NCBI RefSeq assembly: GCF_030731085.1
Contig: NZ_JASNFN010000001.1
Span: forward strand, 248,001 to 312,000
Reading direction: 5' to 3'
Length of the DNA: 64,000 nt
DNA from: Blastococcus carthaginiensis
GTDB taxonomy: Bacteria > Actinomycetota > Actinomycetes > Mycobacteriales > Geodermatophilaceae
Shown here: positions 50,719 to 59,038 of the stretch, one piece after another
Position numbering within the stretch: position 1 is the first letter of the stretch
Layout: the number at the start of each line of letters is the position of its first letter
Program-made: the position numbers and the translations under genes
Notes under the pieces: model-generated
The model's database searches: none
What the model was told of the DNA's origin: nothing
What the model saw: only the letters and a program-made list of their open reading frames with translations

Positions 50719-51594
50719 ATGAGTCTCATGGGCTTCCTGGACCGCATCGCGGACGTGACGGCGTTCGACAAGGCCATCGAGCCGGCCCGGCGTGCCGTCC
50801 AGGGCATGCCGAGCGCGGTCAAGGACGTCCTGCACGGCACCTGGCTGGGGCACCCGCTGCACCCGGTGCTGGTGCAGGTGCCGGTGGGCAGCTGGGTCTC
50901 GGCCGCCCTGCTGGACGCCGTGCCGCCGCTGCGACCGGCCGCCACCGTGCTGATCGGCACCGGCGTCGCCGTCTCCGTCCCCGCCGCGCTGTCCGGTGCC
51001 GCGGACTGGTCGGAGCAGGGCGCCGGGGTCCGACGGCTGGGTGCGCTGCACGCGGTGATGAACACCGCGGCGGTGGGGCTCTACGGCGGATCGCTCGTGG
51101 CCCGCGCGCGCGGGCGGGGGACGCTGGGCCGTGCGCTGGCCTACGCGGGCCTGGGCCTGGCCGGCAGTTCGGCGGCGATCGGCGGGCACATGTCCTACGC
51201 GCAGTCCTCGGGTGCGTCGCACGCGGCGACCGCCGTCCGCGCCCTGACCACCGACTGGGTCGACCTGGGGCCGCTCGACGACCTGCCCGAGGGCCGGCCG
51301 ACGATGCGCACCGGCAAGGGCGGCAGCATGTCGGTGCCGCTGGCGGTCGTGCGCCGCGGCGCGCGGGTCGACGTCTTCGTCGGCGCCTGCTCCCACCTGT
51401 CGGGCCCGCTCGACGAGGGCACCGTGGAGACGGTGCGGGGCAGCGAGTGCCTGGTCTGCCCGTGGCACGGCTCCGCCTTCGACCTCGACGACGGTGAGCC
51501 GCGCCGCGGGCCGGCGGCCAACCCGCAGGAGAAACTCGAGGTGCGCATGGACGCCGGCCGGGTCAAGGCCCGGGTGCCGAGCCGCCACCGCTGA
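50719..51594 (+). CDS. DUF2231 membrane domain fused to a Rieske [2Fe-2S] domain
   Basis: A 291-residue protein. The first 160 residues form a four-helix DUF2231 region with the family text LHGTWLGHPLHPVLVQVPVGSWVSA. The C-terminal 110 residues are a Rieske domain with both ligand boxes, CSHLSGPL and CPWHGSAFDL, 17 residues apart. It is likely a membrane electron-transfer protein; the partner is unknown. This fusion is known in actinobacteria. Start ATG 50719, with GGGGGCGCCC upstream rather than a good ribosome-binding site. Confidence 0.88.
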   Translation: MSLMGFLDRIADVTAFDKAIEPARRAVQGMPSAVKDVLHGTWLGHPLHPVLVQVPVGSWVSAALLDAVPPLRPAATVLIGTGVAVSVPAALSGAADWSEQGAGVRRLGALHAVMNTAAVGLYGGSLVARARGRGTLGRALAYAGLGLAGSSAAIGGHMSYAQSSGASHAATAVRALTTDWVDLGPLDDLPEGRPTMRTGKGGSMSVPLAVVRRGARVDVFVGACSHLSGPLDEGTVETVRGSECLVCPWHGSAFDLDDGEPRRGPAANPQEKLEVRMDAGRVKARVPSRHR

Positions 51595-51608
51595 CGCGGG
51601 CGCCGCCC

Positions 51609-51614
51609 TACGCT
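51609..51614 (+). promoter_or_regulatory. -10 element for the lipoprotein at 51623
   Basis: TACGCT eight bases before the ATG. Confidence 0.45.
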
Positions 51615-51622
51615 GCGGCGGC

Positions 51623-52471
51623 ATGGGGCGGAGGGCCGTGGTGCTGGCGGGGGCGCTGCTCCTCGCCGCGTGCGGCGGCGAGCCCGTCGAGCCGCGGGCG
51701 GACCCGGCGCCGGCGAGCGCCGCGCCCACCGCGCAGCCACGGGTGCCGGGGGTCGCCGCCGAGGCGGTCCGCCTGCGCACCGACGAAGCCGTCGGCGGGC
51801 GGGTCCAGGTGCGGGTCACCCACACCGGGGGTGCGCCGTACACGGTGACCGGGGTGGCGCTGGACGCGCCCGGGTTCGCGCCGCTCCCGCCGTCCGGGGT
51901 GACCGCCGGGTTCGTGCCCGGGCGGGTCATCGACCTGCCGACCCCCTACGGCGAGGCGGTGTGCCCCGCCGGCAGCGGGGCCCCGGTCGCGCGGTTGACG
52001 CTCGCCCGGCCGGACGGCTCGGTGGAGGAGGTGCGGGTGCCGCTGGAGGGCGACGCGCTCGCCCGGGTGCACGCGGAGGAGTGCAGGGCCCGCGCGGTGG
52101 CCGAGGCGGTCGAACTCCGGGTGGACGGGCTGCAGGCGGGCCCCGAGCGGCTCACCGGCCGTCTGGCCCTGGCCCGGCTGGGAGCCGACGACGAGGTCGT
52201 CGTCGGCCGCGTCGGGGGCAACGTCCAGTTCGACGTCGCGGCGGAGCTGCCCCTCGAGCTGCCCGCGGGCGCGGCGACGACGGCCGGCGCCGTGACGTTC
52301 ACCCCGGCCACCTGCGACGCGCACGTCCTGGCCGAGGTGAAGCAGCCGCACCTGTTCCCCGTGGGGGTGCGGATCGGCGAGCGGCCGGAGGTGGTGGTCG
52401 ACCTCCCGGTCGACGACGGCCTGCGGGAAGCGCTCACCGAGCTCGTGCGGCAGGTGTGCCGGCGCGCCTGA
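51623..52471 (+). CDS. Lipoprotein, function unknown
   Basis: A 282-residue protein with a short signal peptide ending in LLLAAC, an Ala/Pro linker, then beta-rich text (RVQVRVTHTGGAPYTVTGVAL, GFVPGRVIDLPTPYG) with three well-spaced cysteines after residue 100. No family recognised. The ATG follows a TACGCT hexamer by eight bases, so it is probably leaderless. Confidence 0.8.
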   Translation: MGRRAVVLAGALLLAACGGEPVEPRADPAPASAAPTAQPRVPGVAAEAVRLRTDEAVGGRVQVRVTHTGGAPYTVTGVALDAPGFAPLPPSGVTAGFVPGRVIDLPTPYGEAVCPAGSGAPVARLTLARPDGSVEEVRVPLEGDALARVHAEECRARAVAEAVELRVDGLQAGPERLTGRLALARLGADDEVVVGRVGGNVQFDVAAELPLELPAGAATTAGAVTFTPATCDAHVLAEVKQPHLFPVGVRIGERPEVVVDLPVDDGLREALTELVRQVCRRA

Positions 52472-52730
52472 GGTTGCGGGGAAGAAGCCGGCCCGGCCGC
52501 CCCGGGGGGAACGGGTCAGCCGGGCCGGGGTCGTACCCGCCCGGCGCCGGGGCGCGGGAGCGGACGATGCGGCGGACGGGGCGCGGTGTCGCGCTCCCGA
52601 CCGAACGACGATGACGGTACGTAATCGTCCGGGTCGGCCGCGATCCCCTGATCGGGTGGTCCGGGCCCTACCGGGGTGACGCCCTGCACATGAGGTGTGG
52701 GCTGCCGGGGTCGGCGGGCACCGGCGGAGG
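52472..52730. other. Intergenic region
   Basis: GC-rich gap with imperfect hairpins around 52487-52530 that may end the lipoprotein transcript. No gene seen. Confidence 0.4.
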
Positions 52731-52829
52731 GTGTTCTTCCTCTTCTCCAGCCGTCTGGGCTGCCTCGGGTCGCTGCTCGTGTCGGCGCTGCTGACCCTCG
52801 TGCTGCTGCTGGCGTTCGACGTGCTGTGA
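52731..52829 (+). CDS. Very small single-helix membrane protein
   Basis: A 32-residue frame: VFFLFSSRLGC, then LGSLLVSALLTLVLLLAF and DVL. It resembles the short FxFSxRxGCLGS membrane peptides often left out of actinobacterial annotation. GTG is preceded immediately by CGGAGG, a tight spacing. Judged real because of its clear membrane character and resemblance to known small peptides. Confidence 0.5.
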   Translation: MFFLFSSRLGCLGSLLVSALLTLVLLLAFDVL

Positions 52830-52894
52830 CGACGACGCCCGGGTGGCCCGTCCCGTGGGGGACCGGCCGCCCGGGCCCGGGGTCGCGCGGTGGA

Positions 52895-54394
52895 TCAGCC
52901 GTTGAGCTCCAGCGTCTGCGTGGTGTCGGCGCGCACCTCGGCCAGCAGCGCGGGCTCGTCGTTGAGCGGCCGGCCGTAGGAGGGGATGGCCTCCTGCAGG
53001 CGCGGTCGCCACGCGTCCAGCCGCTGCGGGAAGCAGCGCTCGAGCAGCGTCAGCATCGCCGAGACGGCGGTGGAGGCGCCGGGCGAGGCGCCGAGCAGGC
53101 CGGCGATGCTCCCGTCCCCGCCGACGATGAGCTCGGTGCCGAACTGCAGGACGCCCTTGCCGCTGTTCGGGTCCTGCTTGATGACCTGCACCCGCTGGCC
53201 GGCGGTGACCATGTCCCAGTCGCGCTTCTCGGCGGTGGGCACGAAGGCCTGGAGGGTGCGGTGCCGGGCCGAGCGGGACTGCACCAGCTCGCCGATCAGG
53301 TACTTGGTCAGCGCCAACTCCTTGCGGGCCACACCGAGCATGGAGCCCAGGTTGTTGGGCTTGACGCTCTTGGGCAGGTCGAACATCGAGCCGGCCTTGA
53401 GGAACTTGGGCGAGAAGCCGGCGTAGGGCCCGAACAGCAGCGAGTACTCACCGTCGATCAGCCGCAGGTCCAGGTGCGGCACCGACATCGGCGGGGCGCC
53501 GACGGCGGCCTGGCCGTAGACCTTGGCCTGGTGGCGGCTGACCAGCTCGGGCGACCGGGTGCGCAGGAACATGCCGCTGACCGGGAAGCCGCCGAAGCCG
53601 CGGATCTCGGGGATGCCGGCCTGCTGCAGCAGCGGGAGCGCACCGCCGCCGGCGCCGACGAAGACGAAGCGGGTGCGCATCGTGACGCGGTCGCCGGAGC
53701 GGGTGTCGCGGACGGTCACCTTCCAGCGGCCGTCGCTTTCCTTCTCGAGGGCGTCCACCCGCTGGTTGACGTGGACGTTCACGCCGCGGGTGGCGGCGTC
53801 GTCGAGCATGAGGCGGGTGAGGGCGCCGAAGTTGACGTCGGTACCGGCGACCGAGCGGGTGGCGGCGACGATCTCCTCCGGATCGCGGCCCTCCATCATC
53901 AGCGGCAGCCACTCGGCCATCTCGGCCTGGCTCTCGGTGTACTCCATGCCCTCGAACAGGGGCTGGGCGCTGAGGGCGGTGTACCGGTTGCGCATGTAGG
54001 TGCGCCCCTGCTCGCCGCTGACGAAGCTCAGGTGGGGGACCGGCGAGATGAAGTCCTTGGGCGAGCCCGTCATGCCGGCGCGGACCAGGTGCGACCAGAA
54101 CTGGCGCGAGACCTGGAACTGCTCGTTGATCGTGATGGCCTTGCTGGGGTCGACCTGCCCGTCGGGGCCGGCCGGCGTGTAGTTCAGCTCGCAGAGGGCG
54201 GCGTGCCCCGTGCCGGCGTTGTTCCAGGGGCCCGAGCTCTCACCGGCGACGGCGCTGCCCGACTCGAAGACCGCCACGCTCCACTCGGGGGCGACCAGGT
54301 GCAGCAGCTGCGCCAGCGTGGCGCTCATGATGCCGCCGCCGACGAGTACGACGTCGGGGTTCGCGCTGTCGGGAACGCTGCGCTCGGAAGTCAC
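52895..54394 (-). CDS. mqo: Malate:quinone oxidoreductase
   Basis: A 499-residue FAD-dependent peripheral membrane enzyme oxidising malate to oxaloacetate and passing electrons to quinone. The N-terminal fold is VVLVGGGIMSATLAQLL, followed by family blocks GPWNNAGTGHAALCELNYTP, FVSGEQGRTYMRNRY, VFVGAGGGALPLLQQAGI, GFGGFPVSGMFL and GASPGASTAVSAMLTLLE. The length is normal. The GTG start has AGAGAGG upstream. Confidence 0.97.
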   Translation of the reverse strand: MTSERSVPDSANPDVVLVGGGIMSATLAQLLHLVAPEWSVAVFESGSAVAGESSGPWNNAGTGHAALCELNYTPAGPDGQVDPSKAITINEQFQVSRQFWSHLVRAGMTGSPKDFISPVPHLSFVSGEQGRTYMRNRYTALSAQPLFEGMEYTESQAEMAEWLPLMMEGRDPEEIVAATRSVAGTDVNFGALTRLMLDDAATRGVNVHVNQRVDALEKESDGRWKVTVRDTRSGDRVTMRTRFVFVGAGGGALPLLQQAGIPEIRGFGGFPVSGMFLRTRSPELVSRHQAKVYGQAAVGAPPMSVPHLDLRLIDGEYSLLFGPYAGFSPKFLKAGSMFDLPKSVKPNNLGSMLGVARKELALTKYLIGELVQSRSARHRTLQAFVPTAEKRDWDMVTAGQRVQVIKQDPNSGKGVLQFGTELIVGGDGSIAGLLGASPGASTAVSAMLTLLERCFPQRLDAWRPRLQEAIPSYGRPLNDEPALLAEVRADTTQTLELNG

Positions 54395-54705
54395 GTCTGC
54401 CTCTCTGGCTGTGTGCTCGGCCCGGCGCCGCGGCGCCTCCTCTTCGATCGTCGGCCGGATTTGGCCGCTGCATGCGATCGCGGGCGTATGAGGTATGTCA
54501 CCGCGCCTCGTGGGCGCAGCCCCTCAAGGTTAGGGCCGCCTCTGTCGGTGCCGCTGCGCGGGCCGATCCAGCACGTCCGCCGTCCGGTCCGCCGGCCCTC
54601 GTCCGCAACCGCCGCGTGGCCGTCTCCGTCCTGGCGCCAGGATCTATCGGGCCACCGGCGGTAGCCTTCCGCCGGGTGCCGCCGACCCGTCGATCGCGCG
54701 CTCCC
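54395..54705. other. Intergenic region before tRNA-Lys
   Basis: 311 bp with no supported gene. TAGCCT near 54663 is a likely -10 for the tRNA. Confidence 0.4.
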
Positions 54706-54778
54706 GGGCCTCTAGCTCAACTGGCAGAGCAGCGGACTTTTAATCCGCGGGTTGAGGGTTCGATCCCCTCGGGGCCCA
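54706..54778 (+). tRNA. tRNA-Lys (TTT)
   Basis: 73 bases: acceptor GGGCCTC/GGGGCCC with one G-T pair, anticodon stem GCGGA/TCCGC, loop CTTTTAA (anticodon TTT), and T-loop TTCGATC. CCA is not encoded. It marks the left edge of a small accessory region. Confidence 0.97.
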
Positions 54779-54843
54779 CCGTGTGATGTCGCAGGCAGGT
54801 CAATTCCCGGGCCGGAGAAGGGGGCTGCAGTCTCCAGCTTCGT

Positions 54844-55347
54844 TCAGACCCCTTCGGACAGCTCGAGGCCGAGCTCCACGGCGATCCTCGAAGCCACCTC
54901 GGGTAGGGCGAGCCCGAGGCGGTCGGCCGCGGCACGGCTGTACAGGACGACGGCCGAGACGGCGTACGTCCACAGCCTCGGCTCCCAGCTGCCGGCTTCC
55001 ATCAGCAGGTCGGGATGCAGTCCGCCGCGCATGCAGGCGGCCGCGTAGATGGCGTACTGCGTCCGGCGGCGCACGGTGCGGCCGTCGAGCAACAGGTCGG
55101 CCAGGTAGCGATCCGTCAGCCCCTCGTACTCCAGCCGCTCGCTCCCTGGCGGGCAGGCAAGCCCGAGCGCCGCCGCTGCCACCTCGAGCAGTGCGACGTC
55201 CGGCGTGAAGTGGCCGCGGACGTCGTACGGCTGGACCGAGAGCATGAGCTCGGAGGCATCGTCGATCCCGCCGGCGAGACCGGCCAGGATCGCGGTCTGC
55301 GCTGCCCGGTGGAGAACCTCCGGGTCTTCACCGTGTCGTTCGGCCAT
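54844..55347 (-). CDS. Hypothetical protein in the tRNA-Lys islet
   Basis: A soluble, helix-rich protein of 167 residues (178 if it starts at ATG 55380). Text such as DPEVLHRAAQTAILAGLAGG, RRRTQYAIYAAACMRGGLHPD and WTYAVSAVVLYSRAAADRLGL does not match a family I know. Neither start has a good ribosome-binding site. It faces tRNA-Lys and is divergent from the toxin-antitoxin pair. Confidence 0.6.
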   Translation of the reverse strand: MAERHGEDPEVLHRAAQTAILAGLAGGIDDASELMLSVQPYDVRGHFTPDVALLEVAAAALGLACPPGSERLEYEGLTDRYLADLLLDGRTVRRRTQYAIYAAACMRGGLHPDLLMEAGSWEPRLWTYAVSAVVLYSRAAADRLGLALPEVASRIAVELGLELSEGV

Positions 55348-55632
55348 GGCGAGATCGTTGCCCGCAACGCCGCATGACATGCACGGTCAGCGCCCGCCTG
55401 CTCGTGACGACGAGTTGGTGAGACCGCCGGTGCACGAGGTGTGCGCCTCATGAACTTGCTCGTCTCCAGCGTCGGGCGCCTCGCGCGCCGATGATCGCCC
55501 CTTCAGGGCGATGGCGTCAGCCTGCCGCTGATGACGTCCAGGTCGGCGTCCAACTCGCCGTGAGCGGGTCAGCGCCTCTGGTCAGGACAGGCCGGAGGCG
55601 CTGCCCCGCCCGAGTGACCTGCCGGTGGAAGA

Positions 55633-55661
55633 TTGTCACGTATTACGGCACGTCATACACT
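55633..55661 (+). promoter_or_regulatory. Promoter of the toxin-antitoxin pair
   Basis: TTGTCA, 17 bases, TACACT, then seven bases to GTG 55669. This is the clearest housekeeping-type promoter in the window and gives a leaderless mRNA. The spacer region TACGGCACGTCA may hold an antitoxin site. Confidence 0.7.
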
Positions 55662-55668
55662 CGGCCGC

Positions 55669-55974
55669 GTGATCGAGAAGGTCGACTGGACGTTCCTGGC
55701 GGTCGACCACATGTTCAGCCGCCACCAGGTGGCGCCGGGGGAGGCCACGGAAGCCGTCAACGACGTCGATGTTCTGTGGTTCGACCCGGACCCGAGGAGC
55801 CGATCAGGTCTCAGCGTGCGTGTCATCGGCTACTCGCAGACCGCCCGCGCCATCCTCACCGTCATCCTGCTGCACGCCGACACCGAGTTGGCCGGAAGCG
55901 GCTGGTACGGGGTCAACGGGTGGCGCTCCAACAGCACCGACAGCCGCAGGTATCGAGAGGAGGCGGAAGAATGA
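55669..55974 (+). CDS. BrnT-like toxin
   Basis: A 101-residue protein whose layout follows BrnT ribonuclease toxins: an N-terminal WTFLAVDHMFSRHQVAPGEATEAVNDVDVLW-type block (shown here in parts: DHMFSRHQV and EATEAVND), a DPDPRSRSG turn, the strand VRVIGYSQTARAILTVILL, and a C-terminal NGWRSNSTDSRRYREEAEE resembling the ARKATRRE end of BrnT. It precedes its likely antitoxin with an ATGA overlap, the brnTA order. Similarity is judged by eye and is moderate. Confidence 0.65.
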   Translation: MIEKVDWTFLAVDHMFSRHQVAPGEATEAVNDVDVLWFDPDPRSRSGLSVRVIGYSQTARAILTVILLHADTELAGSGWYGVNGWRSNSTDSRRYREEAEE

Positions 55975-56288
55975 GCCAGCTCACGCACGAGGAGTTGCAG
56001 AGGATCGCGGTCGACGAGCGGAATGCTTCGGAACTCACTCGCGGGGAGGATCTGCCCGCGGCCGGCGTTCGACGCAACCGCAATCGAGCACAGGTGTTCT
56101 CCGTCCGTCTGGACCCGAACGACATCGCAGCCATCGAGACCATCGCACGTCGGATGGACGTACCGGTGTCGACCCTCGTCCGCGGATGGATCCTCCGCGG
56201 CATGGTCGAGCACGACAACGGATCGTTGTCGAACATCGTCGAGCGACTCCAGGTCGACGTGAAGCGGCTGGGTGAACTGCTCGGTTAG
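55971..56288 (+). CDS. Ribbon-helix-helix (CopG/BrnA-like) antitoxin
   Basis: A 105-residue protein. The middle reads VFSVRLDPNDIAAIETIARR followed by MDVPVSTLVRGWILRGM, a clear ribbon-helix-helix DNA-binding fold. The C-terminus (LSNIVERLQVDVKRLGELL) is a short coiled coil. It probably neutralises the upstream toxin and represses the shared promoter. The ATG overlaps the toxin stop and has AGAGGAGG upstream, favouring strong antitoxin synthesis. Confidence 0.75.
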   Translation: MSQLTHEELQRIAVDERNASELTRGEDLPAAGVRRNRNRAQVFSVRLDPNDIAAIETIARRMDVPVSTLVRGWILRGMVEHDNGSLSNIVERLQVDVKRLGELLG

Positions 56289-56615
56289 CTCGATGAACCG
56301 GGTAGGGGCCCCGGTCCACGGAGCGCCTGCCCGTCGTCGGACCGCCTTCGGTCCCGCCCTTCGGCGCAGGCGGGTCTCGTGGGCACCAGGCACTGCGGCG
56401 GGCCGCTGACCTGCTCGAGGCCGCAGAGGCATGGACGGCGAGTCGCAGCGCTCAACCAGCGACCGATGACGTCCGGCGACCGGACGTCACACCCCGATCG
56501 CGCGTCTGAACCACCTCGCTGGCCAGTACAACCTGTGTGGGCGAGCAGCGGCCACGCGCCTGATCGGGAAGGCTGCAGCCCGCTCGGTCACCGGGCGAGT
56601 CGACCGGAGGGAGCC
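56289..56615. other. Intergenic region after the toxin-antitoxin pair
   Basis: 327 bp with no supported gene. CGTCCGGCGACCGGACG (56469-56485) is a short inverted repeat. Confidence 0.35.
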
Positions 56616-56744
56616 GTGCTCATGGAGACGCTGCTGGCGATCGGCCTGGGCGTCCTGGTCGTCGTCCTGATCGTCGGCCGGTACGTGCTGCTCGCACGGT
56701 TGACCGACAGGAGGAAGAAGCGCCGCGACGCCCGGGGCGGGTGA
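56616..56744 (+). CDS. Small membrane protein
   Basis: A 42-residue protein: one helix (LLAIGLGVLVVVLIVGRYVLL) and a strongly basic tail (RLTDRRKKRRDARGG), so the C-terminus should be in the cytoplasm. GTG 56616 is five bases after GGAGGGAG; ATG 56622 is an alternative. Function unknown. Confidence 0.6.
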   Translation: MLMETLLAIGLGVLVVVLIVGRYVLLARLTDRRKKRRDARGG

Positions 56745-56786
56745 GGGCCGCGGCGTTCGGCGGCCCGCGTTGTCACCCCCGGCCGC

Positions 56787-56792
56787 TAGCGT
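56787..56792 (+). promoter_or_regulatory. -10 element for the hydrolase at 56799
   Basis: TAGCGT six bases before the ATG. Confidence 0.5.
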
Positions 56793-56798
56793 CCGTTC

Positions 56799-57365
56799 AT
56801 GGCCGAGATGGTGCTGTTCCACCACGCGCAGGGGCTGACCTCCGGGGTCCGCGCGTTCGCCGACGACCTGCGGGCGGACGGGCACGTCGTCCACACGCCC
56901 GACCTGTACGAGGGGCGCACCTTCGCCACCCTCGACGAGGGCGTCGCGCACGCGCAGGAGATCGGCTTCGGCACCGTGCTCGCGCGCGGCCGGGCGGCCG
57001 TGGCGGAGCTGCCCGAGCGGTTGGTCTACGCGGGCTTTTCCCTCGGCGTCATGCCGGCGCAGCTGATGGCGCAGACCCGCCCGGGAGCCGCCGCAGCGGT
57101 GCTCATACACGCCGCCGTCCCGCTCGGGGAGTTCGCCGACGAGTGGGCCGCCGGGGTGCCGGTGCAGTTCCACGTCATGGACGCCGATGACCGGGGGGAC
57201 GTCGACGTCGCGCGCGAGCTCGCCGGGGCGGTCGACGGCGCCGAGCTGTTCCTCTACCCGGGGGACCGGCACCTGTTCACCGACCGGAGCCTCGCCGACC
57301 ACGACGCGGCGGCCGCGGCGCAGGTGCTCCAGCGGGTGCGGACCTTCCTCGCCGCCCTGGGCTGA
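56799..57365 (+). CDS. Dienelactone hydrolase family protein
   Basis: A 188-residue alpha/beta hydrolase. It begins MAEMVLFHHAQGLTSGVRAF, with nucleophile elbow GFSLGVMPAQ (serine where classic dienelactone hydrolases have cysteine), HVMDADDRGDVD for the acid and YPGDRHLFTD for the histidine. The substrate is unknown. The ATG is six bases after TAGCGT (leaderless). Confidence 0.85.
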   Translation: MAEMVLFHHAQGLTSGVRAFADDLRADGHVVHTPDLYEGRTFATLDEGVAHAQEIGFGTVLARGRAAVAELPERLVYAGFSLGVMPAQLMAQTRPGAAAAVLIHAAVPLGEFADEWAAGVPVQFHVMDADDRGDVDVARELAGAVDGAELFLYPGDRHLFTDRSLADHDAAAAAQVLQRVRTFLAALG

Positions 57366-57631
57366 TCCGCGACACGCCGGGGCGCCGGGGCGGCCGCGGG
57401 ATGACCGACCCCTCCCCGAGCCCCCGCCACGTTCGCGGACGGGCGGTTTGTCGACAGGTCGGCGGCCCGGAGGAGGGGTCACCGCCCGCCCGGGAGGGGC
57501 TGCGCAACGAATGGGACACGGGCCCGGTCCGGAACCCGTCGCAGGGGCCGTCGCGGGGCCTCGCCGTCCCTAGCCTTCGGGACGTCCGCGGTGCTTCCCA
57601 GCCGCGGAGATCCACCTGCGAGGAGCCTCCT
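57366..57631. other. Intergenic region
   Basis: A 266-bp gap. TAGCCT at 57571-57576 is a likely -10 for the following pair, leaving a leader of about 50 bases. No riboswitch recognised. Confidence 0.35.
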
Positions 57632-57853
57632 GTGCACGCCACCGCATCACCGGTCCGCAAGCCGTCCTGCCACGCCCCGGAGGCCGCCGACGACGGCCTG
57701 GCCCTGCTGAGCGAGCTGATGGTGGACGAGCCGGCCGCCGCGCCGCCGGCACCCCGCCCGCCCCATCCCGGGTGGACCGCCCGGGTCCAGGAGTGGACCC
57801 ACCGCGCGTCGGCCTGGGGCGAGGGGCCGCAGGGGGCCTGGCGTGCCTGGTGA
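57632..57853 (+). CDS. Small hypothetical protein
   Basis: A 73-residue protein with no membrane helix: PEAADDGLALLSELMVDEP, a Pro/Ala linker, and a Trp-rich end (WTARVQEWTHRASAW). GTG 57632 has GAGGAGCC upstream. It overlaps the next gene by 11 bases. No family recognised. Confidence 0.5.
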   Translation: MHATASPVRKPSCHAPEAADDGLALLSELMVDEPAAAPPAPRPPHPGWTARVQEWTHRASAWGEGPQGAWRAW

Positions 57854-58718
57854 GCTGCTGGCGGTCCTCGCACCGGTGCTGGGCTGCGGCGCGCTGATCG
57901 CGGTCGTCGTCGTGCTGGGCGCCAGCTCCACCGCCCGCTACGAGTTCGAGCGCAACGCGGTGCAGGCGCAGCAGCGGGCGGCGGTCCGGGCCGCTCAGCC
58001 GGCGGGGCCGCCTCGTGCCTCCGGTGACGTCCCGGCCGCCGAGGCGGGCAGGAGCGACGTCGAGCGGCCCGCGGTGGAGCGGTCGGCCGTCGGGCTCGCC
58101 ACCCACCCGCAGGGGCCGCGCCTCCCCGCCGGCCCGTCGGCGACCGGTTGGTGGCTCGTCGCCGAGCACGACGGCGCCGCGGTGGCCGGCCCCTTCGCCG
58201 ACGCGATCGACGCCGGGTGGGCGCGGCTCTCGGCGGACCTGACCGACACCACGCGCGTCGTGCACGGCGGCCGGCGCCCCGACGGCGGGGTGGTGCGCCG
58301 GCAGGCGCCGGAGGAGCGGGAGTGGCTGGCCGACCTCGGCGACCAGCTCGACCGGCTCCCGGAGGACTGGGACCCGTTCATGGTCGACGACGAGGACGTG
58401 CTCACCACGCTCGCCGTGGACGTCACGGCCGCGCTGCTCGAGGCCGGGCTGCCCCTGCACGACTGCGAGGGCCGGGAGGGGGCCGGGCACGCCGCGGGCG
58501 GGGTCTGCCTGACCCCGCACCCGTACGGGGCGGGCGTCCTCGTGACGTGGCGCCAGCACGACCGGATGAGCGTGCACCAGGCGCGCGGCGGGGCGCTGGA
58601 AGTCGCCGTGCAGCGGACGATGACCGCCGCCGTGGCCACCGTGCTGGGGCAGATGGGCTTCGGGGTCGTCGAGTTCGGCTCGCCCGGCTGCCACCTGGTG
58701 ACCGCAGCCGGCCGCTGA
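57843..58718 (+). CDS. Membrane-anchored hypothetical protein
   Basis: A 291-residue protein. One N-terminal helix (ELLAVLAPVLGCGALIAVVVVL), a basic and polar linker with a repeat-like VERPAVERSAVG, then a soluble domain from about residue 100 (TGWWLVAEHDGAAVAGPFADA and LPLHDCEGREGAGHAAGG). No family recognised. It starts inside the end of the previous gene, so the two are probably translated together. Confidence 0.65.
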   Translation: MPGELLAVLAPVLGCGALIAVVVVLGASSTARYEFERNAVQAQQRAAVRAAQPAGPPRASGDVPAAEAGRSDVERPAVERSAVGLATHPQGPRLPAGPSATGWWLVAEHDGAAVAGPFADAIDAGWARLSADLTDTTRVVHGGRRPDGGVVRRQAPEEREWLADLGDQLDRLPEDWDPFMVDDEDVLTTLAVDVTAALLEAGLPLHDCEGREGAGHAAGGVCLTPHPYGAGVLVTWRQHDRMSVHQARGGALEVAVQRTMTAAVATVLGQMGFGVVEFGSPGCHLVTAAGR

Positions 58719-58738
58719 CCGGGCCGGCGCCGGAGCGG

Positions 58739-58876
58739 TCAGTGCCGGCGCTCGGCCTCGGGCGCGGGCGGCACGACCAGCACGGGCCGCTTGCGCAGCC
58801 GGGCCGGCAGGCGGCGGCCGGCCGCCGGCAGGCGCACGGCGTCGGGGTGGGCGGAGCGGACGGGCAGGTCGATCAC
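58739..58876 (-). CDS. Small basic proline-rich protein
   Basis: A 45-residue frame: VIDLPVRSAHPDAVRLPAAG, then RRLPARLRKRPVLVVPPAPE. GTG 58876 is preceded by GAGGAG at good spacing, which is the main reason to call it. Function unknown; it could be a leader or a small regulator. Confidence 0.45.
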   Translation of the reverse strand: MIDLPVRSAHPDAVRLPAAGRRLPARLRKRPVLVVPPAPEAERRH

Positions 58877-59004
58877 GGATCTCCTCGGGGCTGCGGTGTG
58901 CCGCCAGCCTCCCCGGTGGGTCTGACGGTTCTTCCCACGCCGGCTGCGAAGTGCCTGGCATTCCCGATCCGTGACGCGTCTCACCTGCACGGGTGGGGGG
59001 CCTC

Positions 59005-59031
59005 TCAAGCGTTCCGCACCAAGGCCGATAG
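59005..59031 (+). promoter_or_regulatory. Flagellar-sigma (FliA/SigD/WhiG)-like promoter
   Basis: TCAA, 15 bases, GCCGATAG. The usual form is TAAA-N15-GCCGATAA. It lies seven bases before the GTG of a GGDEF-EAL gene, so the mRNA would also be leaderless. Confidence 0.55.
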
Positions 59032-59038
59032 GAGCAGT

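Noticed and set aside
54706..54778. tRNA-Lys as an attachment site of an integrated element
   Set aside because: I saw no integrase gene and no repeat of the tRNA 3' end within the next 2 kb, so no attachment site is claimed.
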